56,857 nt of DNA from Chitinophaga pinensis (lineage in GTDB: Bacteria > Bacteroidota > Bacteroidia > Chitinophagales > Chitinophagaceae), in assembly GCA_945872815.1 (NCBI GenBank), contig CAMCAY010000010.1, forward strand, positions 1 through 56,857, given 5' to 3'. Below the pieces are notes generated by a model. The model was not told the origin of the DNA. It did not search any database and was given only the letters and a program-made list of their open reading frames with translations. Below are positions 51,703 to 56,857 of this stretch, piece by piece (position 1 is the stretch's first letter; each line of letters begins with the position of its first letter). A program made the translations under genes and the position numbers.

Positions 51703-52278
51703 ATGAGATTGATTTGCCTCTTAATTATTTCTTTTTTACTAAATGTCAATAATCTAAATGCCCAAGATAAAATCCCATCTTTAGATAAATCGCCTATGGA
51801 TATGAGTTATTGTCCACAAAACTATCCAATATTAAAAGTACAGGAAAAAATAAGCGACTCATTAATTGCAAGGGTTGTTTACAGCAGACCTGGAAAAAAT
51901 GGCCGAGCTATTTTTTGTGATTTGGTAGAGTATGGAAAAATTTGGAGACTGGGTGCTAACGAAGCAACAGAAATTGAGTTTTTTAAAAATGTTATTATCA
52001 ACAAAGCAAATGTGAAAAAAGGCAGATATACACTTTATGCAATACCTTTTGAAAACAAATGGACAATCATTGTAAACAAAGAATTAGATACTTGGGGTTC
52101 ATTTATTTATAACCCTAAAAAAGATGTTGTTAGAATAGACGTTCCGGTTGAAAATCTATCACAAACTGTTGAAACTTTTTCTATCTATTTTGATTTAAAG
52201 GGTAATGCTGCACAAATGAATATACTATGGGACAATGCAAGGGTTAAAATTCCTTTTACTGTTTCAAAAACAAAATAA
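51703..52278 (+). CDS. DUF2911 family exported protein
   Basis: The 191 residues include a signal peptide (LLIISFLLNVNNLNAQ). The DUF2911 signatures follow: ARVVYSRPGKNGRAIF, then YGKIWRLGANEATEIEF, KKGRYTLYAIPFENKWTII, and NKELDTWGSFIYN. The family is common in Bacteroidota and predicted exported; its function is unknown to me. It is 25 bp upstream of asnB and may share its transcript. Confidence 0.9.
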   Translation: MRLICLLIISFLLNVNNLNAQDKIPSLDKSPMDMSYCPQNYPILKVQEKISDSLIARVVYSRPGKNGRAIFCDLVEYGKIWRLGANEATEIEFFKNVIINKANVKKGRYTLYAIPFENKWTIIVNKELDTWGSFIYNPKKDVVRIDVPVENLSQTVETFSIYFDLKGNAAQMNILWDNARVKIPFTVSKTK

Positions 52279-52303
52279 ATTTCCTTAGTTACAATCAAAC
52301 CTT

Positions 52304-54151
52304 ATGTGTGGAATAGCGGGCATTATATCTCCTTTAGCATCTGATGTTAATATGGATGTATTGCAACGAATGAGCGAAGCGCTTATTCACAGAGGTCCCG
52401 ATGGGCAAGGTTGCTGGTTTAACGAAGACAATACGGTTGCCTTTGCACACAGAAGACTCGCAGTAAATGATTTGTCTTTCAAAGCAAATCAGCCAATGCA
52501 TTATTTAAATAGATATACCATTGTTTTTAATGGGGAATTGTACAATTACATTGAACTAAAACAAGATCTGCTGAAATTAGGTTATCGCTTCAATAATGAA
52601 GGAGATACGGAAGTGGTAATTGCTTGCTATGATTGTTACGGAGAAAGTTGTTTGCGTTATTTTGACGGTGCTTTCGCCTTTGCTATATGGGATCAAAAAG
52701 AAAAGAAATTTTTTGCTGCAAGAGACCGCTTTGGAGAAAAACCATTTTATTATTTCAATGAAGGCAATCGATTTTATTTTGCAAGTGAGATGAAAGCACT
52801 ATGGGTTGCAGGAATTGAAAAAACCATTGATGAGCGAATGCTATTGAATTATATCACCTTAGGATATGTTCAAAATCAATCTGAAAAATCCCAAACTTTC
52901 TTTAAGGAAATCTATTCACTTCCACCCGCACACTGCATTGTATTGCATAATGGGGCGTCGACTATAGAAAAATATTGGCATCTTGATAAACAAACTACAC
53001 TTGAAATAAGCGAAAAAAAAGCAACTGAAAGATTGGATGAATTACTTTTTAAGTCCCTTTCAAGAAGAATGAGATGCGATGTAGAAATAGGATTGACACT
53101 AAGCGGAGGAATAGATAGTTCTTCCATCTTGTATTACATGCAAAAAAAAGAAAAGAAAAAATATAAAACTTTTTCTGCATTGTTTCCTGGCTTTAAAAAA
53201 GACGAACAGTTTTATATTGAAAAAATTTCTCGACATTTTTCAGCCGAAAGTTTTTTTACATATCCTAATGAGTATGATTTAATAAGCAATATTGAAAAAA
53301 TTGCCTATTATCAAGAAGAGCCTATAAATTCCTCGGGTGTTTATGCACAGTTTAGCGTATTTAAAGATGCTCATCAACAGGGAATTAAAGTACTTATGGA
53401 TGGTCAAGGAGCAGATGAAAGTTTGGCCGGGTATAATAACTATATTCATTGGTATTTACAGGAATTATTTAGCAGAAATAAATTTTCGAAACTAATTTCT
53501 GAAAAACTCCAACTCAGAAAAAATAACTTGTCGTTTAAGTGGGGAATAAAAAATTGGGTGGCGGCTTATTTTCCATCTCATGTATCTATAGCACTTGAAA
53601 AAAAAGAGTTCAATAAAATTATTGGAAATCCCGATGTCTCAAAAGAATTATTGGGCTGTTTGAAAGGAAGTGAATGGGAGGGTATTCACAAACCGGTTGT
53701 AACCAAACTAAATGACATTTTACACTTTAATTGTATAGAAAATGGTTTGGAAGAGTTATTGAGATATTCTGACAGAAACTCAATGGCCAATGGCTGTGAA
53801 GTAAGGTTGCCTTTTTTAAACCATGAATTAGTATCGTTTATTTTTTCCTTACCAACTAAATATAAAATCAGCGAAGGATACACGAAAAATATTTTGAGAA
53901 AAACAGTAGAGAGCTATCTTCCAAAAGAAGTTGTATGGAAAACAGAAAAAATTGGATTTGAACCGCCGCAAAAAAAATGGATGTCTACTGATGTAATGCA
54001 GGAATATCTGCATGAATCGAAGCGAATACTTATTAATAATGGAATATTAAAACCACAGGTATTACAAAAGAAAAAAAGCAGTCTAGGAGCCTATGAAAAT
54101 AATAATTATGACTGGAGATATATTTCTGTTGCTCAAATTCTCAAAAAATAA
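52304..54151 (+). CDS. asnB: Asparagine synthase (glutamine-hydrolysing)
   Basis: The 615 residues start MCGIAGI, where Cys2 is the glutaminase nucleophile once Met is removed. The N-terminal Ntn domain has HRGPDGQG, HRRLAVND, FNGELYNY and ARDRFGEKP. The synthase domain begins near 230 with the ATP-pyrophosphatase loop LTLSGGIDSSSILY (about 265), then LMDGQGADESLAGY and RYSDRNSMANGCEVRLPFLN. Some paralogues of this family modify surface sugars or peptides instead, but nothing here points away from Asn synthesis. Confidence 0.93.
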   Translation: MCGIAGIISPLASDVNMDVLQRMSEALIHRGPDGQGCWFNEDNTVAFAHRRLAVNDLSFKANQPMHYLNRYTIVFNGELYNYIELKQDLLKLGYRFNNEGDTEVVIACYDCYGESCLRYFDGAFAFAIWDQKEKKFFAARDRFGEKPFYYFNEGNRFYFASEMKALWVAGIEKTIDERMLLNYITLGYVQNQSEKSQTFFKEIYSLPPAHCIVLHNGASTIEKYWHLDKQTTLEISEKKATERLDELLFKSLSRRMRCDVEIGLTLSGGIDSSSILYYMQKKEKKKYKTFSALFPGFKKDEQFYIEKISRHFSAESFFTYPNEYDLISNIEKIAYYQEEPINSSGVYAQFSVFKDAHQQGIKVLMDGQGADESLAGYNNYIHWYLQELFSRNKFSKLISEKLQLRKNNLSFKWGIKNWVAAYFPSHVSIALEKKEFNKIIGNPDVSKELLGCLKGSEWEGIHKPVVTKLNDILHFNCIENGLEELLRYSDRNSMANGCEVRLPFLNHELVSFIFSLPTKYKISEGYTKNILRKTVESYLPKEVVWKTEKIGFEPPQKKWMSTDVMQEYLHESKRILINNGILKPQVLQKKKSSLGAYENNNYDWRYISVAQILKK

Positions 54152-54259
54152 CACTGCAATAATTCTTAATTTTGTCATTATAAATTTTTAATCAACCATA
54201 GTAGTCAAATTTTATTACTTTTAAAAAAGCGCATAACATTTCAACGAAAAATCATTAAA

Positions 54260-55408
54260 ATGAAATCTGAAAAACTCGCAACAAAATTCATACATGCCGG
54301 CGCAGAACCGGATCCTTCAACCGGAGCCATTATGACACCGATATTTCAAACTTCTACGTATGTTCAGGCAGCTCCGGGACAACACAAAGGTTATGAATAT
54401 GCTCGTTCTCAAAATCCCACAAGAGCTGCTTTAGAAACTGCATTGGCAGTGATTGAAAATGGTAAATATGGATTGGCTTTCAGCAGTGGCGTTGCTGCTA
54501 CAGATGCGGTTATAAAGTTATTGTCGCCCGGAGATGAAGTTATTGCAGCGGCTGATATGTATGGAGGAACCTATCGTCTGTTTACAAAAATTTTCGAAAA
54601 ATTTGGAATCAGTTTTAAATATGTTGATACAACCAATGCAGAAAATGTTTCTAATGCAATAACTCCAAAAACAAAATTGATTTGGATAGAAACACCGACA
54701 AATCCATTGATGAACATCACTGATATTGCTGCTGTAGCCTCTATTTCGAAAAAAGCTGGTGCAATACTATGTGTTGACAATACATTCGCTTCTCCTTATT
54801 TGCAAAATCCGCTGGATTTGGGTGCAGATATTGTTATGCATTCCTCAACAAAATATTTGGGCGGACACAGCGATGTTATTCAGGGCGCTTTGATAATGAA
54901 TGATGAGAAATTGAAAGATCAATTGTACTTCATTCAGAAAAGTTGTGGTGCTGTTCCAGGACCTTTTGATTGTTTTTTAGTTTTGCGTGGCATAAAAACA
55001 CTTCATGTAAGGATGAAACAGCATTGTGAAAATGGTACGATTGTAGCCAATTATTTACGAAAACATCCGAAAGTAGAAAAAGTTTTCTGGTGCGGATTCA
55101 CAGACCACCATAATCACGATATCGCCAAAAAACAAATGAGAGGATTTGGAGGCATGTTAAGTTTTACATTAAAAGATTCAAGTACAGAAGCAGCCATGAA
55201 GGTATTGTCTGGCACAAAACTCTTTTCTCTTGCTGAAAGTTTGGGCGGAGTAGAATCGCTTATTAATCACCCAGCAAGTATGACTCATGCTAGTATTCCG
55301 AGAGAAGAGAGATTAAAAAATGGACTGTCTGATGGATTAATACGATTAAGTGTGGGAATAGAGGACGCAGAAGATTTAGTGGAAGATTTAAAGCAAGCTA
55401 TCAATTAA
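54260..55408 (+). CDS. Cystathionine gamma-synthase/beta-lyase type PLP enzyme
   Basis: The 382 residues are Cys/Met-metabolism PLP enzyme: KGYEYARSQNPTRAALETALA, LAFSSGVAATDAVI, DMYGGTYRLF, ETPTNPLMNITDI, VDNTFASPYLQ and the Schiff-base Lys in MHSSTKYLGGHSDVI (about 202). C-terminal SLGGVESLINHPASMTHASI supports cystathionine gamma-synthase/lyase. The sequence does not cleanly separate synthase from gamma- or beta-lyase. The stop overlaps the start of the next gene by one base (TAATG). Confidence 0.94.
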   Translation: MKSEKLATKFIHAGAEPDPSTGAIMTPIFQTSTYVQAAPGQHKGYEYARSQNPTRAALETALAVIENGKYGLAFSSGVAATDAVIKLLSPGDEVIAAADMYGGTYRLFTKIFEKFGISFKYVDTTNAENVSNAITPKTKLIWIETPTNPLMNITDIAAVASISKKAGAILCVDNTFASPYLQNPLDLGADIVMHSSTKYLGGHSDVIQGALIMNDEKLKDQLYFIQKSCGAVPGPFDCFLVLRGIKTLHVRMKQHCENGTIVANYLRKHPKVEKVFWCGFTDHHNHDIAKKQMRGFGGMLSFTLKDSSTEAAMKVLSGTKLFSLAESLGGVESLINHPASMTHASIPREERLKNGLSDGLIRLSVGIEDAEDLVEDLKQAIN

Positions 55409-55923
55409 TGTTGAGCGACTTAAAAATATTTTTAGACAAAAAGGTTGATGAGTATAATCAGCCTTTTTTTATTACATCAGACCCGATTTCAATCCCACAT
55501 TCATTCACAAAAAAGCAGGATATTGAAATAGCGGGATTATTTTCAGCCGTTTTTGCTTGGGGTAATAGAACTACTATTATAAATAAGTCTAAGGAGTTGA
55601 TGCAATTAATGCACAATGCTCCACATGATTTTTGTTTGCATCATACAACAAGAGATCTAAAAAAAATAGTGTCATTTAAACATAGAACATTCAACGCAAC
55701 AGATTTGCTCTATTTCATTTCTTTTTTTAAATATCATTACCAACTAAACGATAGTTTGGAAACTGCTTTTATTCGCGGCTTCAGTAAAAAAGATAAAAAC
55801 ATAGAGCTTGCATTGAATAATTTTTATCAATATTTTTTCTCCTTGCCTGATGTACCTATCCGAACAATGAAACACATCGCCTCCCCACATAAAAACTCTT
55901 CCTGTAAAAGATTGTGTATGTAA
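55408..55923 (+). pseudogene. TIGR02757 family protein, C-terminally truncated
   Basis: The 171 residues match the N-terminal two-thirds of the Bacteroidota TIGR02757/DUF2400 family, whose members run to about 250-260 residues. The sequence holds up to KNSSCKRLCM and stops there. Family members continue past the C-K-R-L segment with a conserved region (arginine- and tryptophan-rich, then a P-L-D-V-H motif) that is absent here. The stop falls where the DNA changes character, so an insertion near 55915 is the likely cause. The start overlaps the upstream gene (TAATG), so this was an operon. Confidence 0.8.
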
Positions 55924-56008
55924 ATACGGATAATTAAGGGGGTAAAATATTTTTAATATTCCTATTGACATTTTTAATGCGAAACCTATATTTATAGAAA
56001 ACTTAATC

Positions 56009-56296
56009 ATGGCATTATCAAATGAAGCATTACAAATAATTGAAAGAAAAGCAGAACACATTAACAGAGACGATAGTATACTATCGCTAGCAAATGATAA
56101 ATACGTAGAACGACATTTATTTTATTACGAAGTAACTGGTTTACATTACGTTCAATACACTGTTTTTGATAACCTAATAGAATATTGTCATTATACTGAT
56201 GGCGAAGTATTTGACCATTATTGGAAAGCCGAGAATTATTATAATTCTATTTTGGATTTGGTTGATGGAAAAGTATTTATGTATGGACAGGAATAG
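56009..56296 (+). CDS. Hypothetical protein in mobile-element region
   Basis: The protein has 95 residues, acidic, Tyr-rich and soluble, with no signal peptide or recognised domain (EALQIIERKAEHIN near the N-terminus, EVFDHYWKAENYYN near the C-terminus). Its 3' end overlaps the convergent recombinase fragment by 20 bp. Location after a broken host gene and before a serine recombinase suggests it is cargo of an inserted element. Confidence 0.5.
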   Translation: MALSNEALQIIERKAEHINRDDSILSLANDKYVERHLFYYEVTGLHYVQYTVFDNLIEYCHYTDGEVFDHYWKAENYYNSILDLVDGKVFMYGQE

Positions 56297-56710
56297 ATTG
56301 TTTTAAATTCTTTTCATGATGTTTTCTGACCTTTACAACGAGGTTAAATGAAACGTCTAATCTACCAGCGATATCCCTAACTGTTTTTCCTTTGTTGAGT
56401 AAAGAAAGGATTTCTTTTGATTTGGGCTTATTCATGAAATCCTTTATGGATTCATTGGTGCCACGTTCCCTACCTAAACGGCCTCCATTCATTAAAAAAA
56501 CCTTACGTCCCATCTCTGTCCGAATTCTCAGATTTTCCAACTCAAGAGAGTACAACGAAGACATTACTGAAGAAACTAATCCCCAGATTTCATTACGCTT
56601 ACCATTTACTCTGCTACAAAGATTACCCATGCTACGAATAACCACATTGACCTCGTTCTTATCCAACCAGTCAAGAGTATTGATGGTATCAACCATATTA
56701 CGTCCTATAT
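56277..56710 (-). pseudogene. Serine recombinase (resolvase family), N-terminus deleted by an IS
   Basis: About 144 residues of a serine recombinase remain. From IGRNMVDTINTLDWL the sequence follows the resolvase catalytic domain (helix D/E region), then NEIWGLVSSVMSSLYSLELE and RTEMGRKVFLMNGG. A C-terminal helix-turn-helix (GKTVRDIAGRLDVSFNLVVKV) ends it. The catalytic Ser and the first 60 or so residues are missing. The codon before IGRN abuts an IS-like terminus beginning TGTAAAATCC at 56711, so the upstream part of the frame is element DNA. It could no longer be active. Confidence 0.85.
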
Positions 56711-56857
56711 TGTAAAATCCGGCTAAACTGACCCCCTCGTTCCGTTTCAAATTGACCCCCTAAAAAACGATTTCAAAAATCTCAGGATCGGGGCCTAAAA
56801 AAGGAGGCTAAAAAAGTGATAAAGAACTCGTGCTTTGTAGAACAAAAATAATGATAA
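56711..56857. mobile_element. IS21-like element end (partial, runs off the window)
   Basis: The segment begins TGTAAAATCC (IS21 members start with TG) and carries two related units with TGACCCCC: ACTGACCCCCTCGTTCCG then ATTGACCCCCTAAAAAACG, joined by TTTCAA. Repeated blocks of this kind are typical of IS21-family ends. No transposase reading frame is complete in the 147 bp left. The element interrupts the serine recombinase. Confidence 0.6.

Noticed and set aside
54152..54259. SAM-type riboswitch before the cystathionine synthase gene
   Set aside because: The 108-bp gap is AT-rich without the paired stems of a SAM riboswitch; only a weak TACTTTTA box is present.
1..56857. CRISPR arrays, rRNA genes or additional tRNAs
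   Set aside because: No regularly spaced short repeats, no rRNA motifs and no second intact tRNA T-arm pattern were seen.

Overview
The window is a stretch of bacterial chromosome, about 57 kb and AT-rich. It most likely comes from a member of the Bacteroidota, plausibly the Chitinophagales. The evidence is: promoters of the Bacteroidota type (TAnnTTTG, several with TTG about 20 bp upstream), few Shine-Dalgarno sequences, Bacteroidota-type small proteins (DUF4834-like, DUF2911, TIGR02757), a FISUMP/LamG protein, a giant secreted FN3/HID/YDG protein, and an AmgK-RapZ fusion next to MurU. The placement below phylum is inference.

Layout. 1-2110 is accessory: the end of a FISUMP/LamG surface protein, a ParDE toxin-antitoxin pair with a palindromic operator, and a compact unit in which a GIY-YIG endonuclease gene fills the space between an intact CAT-anticodon tRNA gene and a broken second copy of that tRNA's 3' end. 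2249-9414 is core: a HAD phosphatase, a DUF4834-like protein, the rimP-nusA-infB operon with an attenuator-like leader hairpin, and a SurA-like periplasmic chaperone. 9700-21399 is one 11.7-kb gene for a secreted protein of about 3,900 residues. 21532-32355 holds amgK-rapZ/murU (cell-wall sugar salvage), dsbA-like and polA, a lipoprotein, uvrB, typA and a small membrane protein. 32434-44891 mixes five glycosyltransferase-type genes with meaB, an SDR/crotonase/paaZ operon, adk, an aminotransferase and two tiny genes, one of them a 39-residue lipoprotein. 45037-55408 carries an inositol-monophosphatase-type gene with thiL, three small exported proteins, an XRE regulator, an S41 peptidase, an omega-amidase-like nitrilase, a DUF2911 protein, asnB and a cystathionine synthase/lyase.

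The right edge (from about 55915) is broken by mobile DNA. A TIGR02757 gene loses its C-terminal third. It is followed by an orphan ORF and a serine recombinase whose N-terminal catalytic half has been removed by an IS21-like end starting at 56711.

Functional links: rimP-nusA-infB is the conserved translation/transcription operon. AmgK-RapZ and MurU should form a two-step MurNAc to UDP-MurNAc recycling route. paaZ, the crotonase and the SDR are packed within 4-6 bp and probably work on one CoA-thioester pathway.

Four genes have their -7 box exactly 4 nt before the start codon, which predicts leaderless mRNAs. Nine of the eleven convergent gene pairs lie within 10 bp of each other or overlap.
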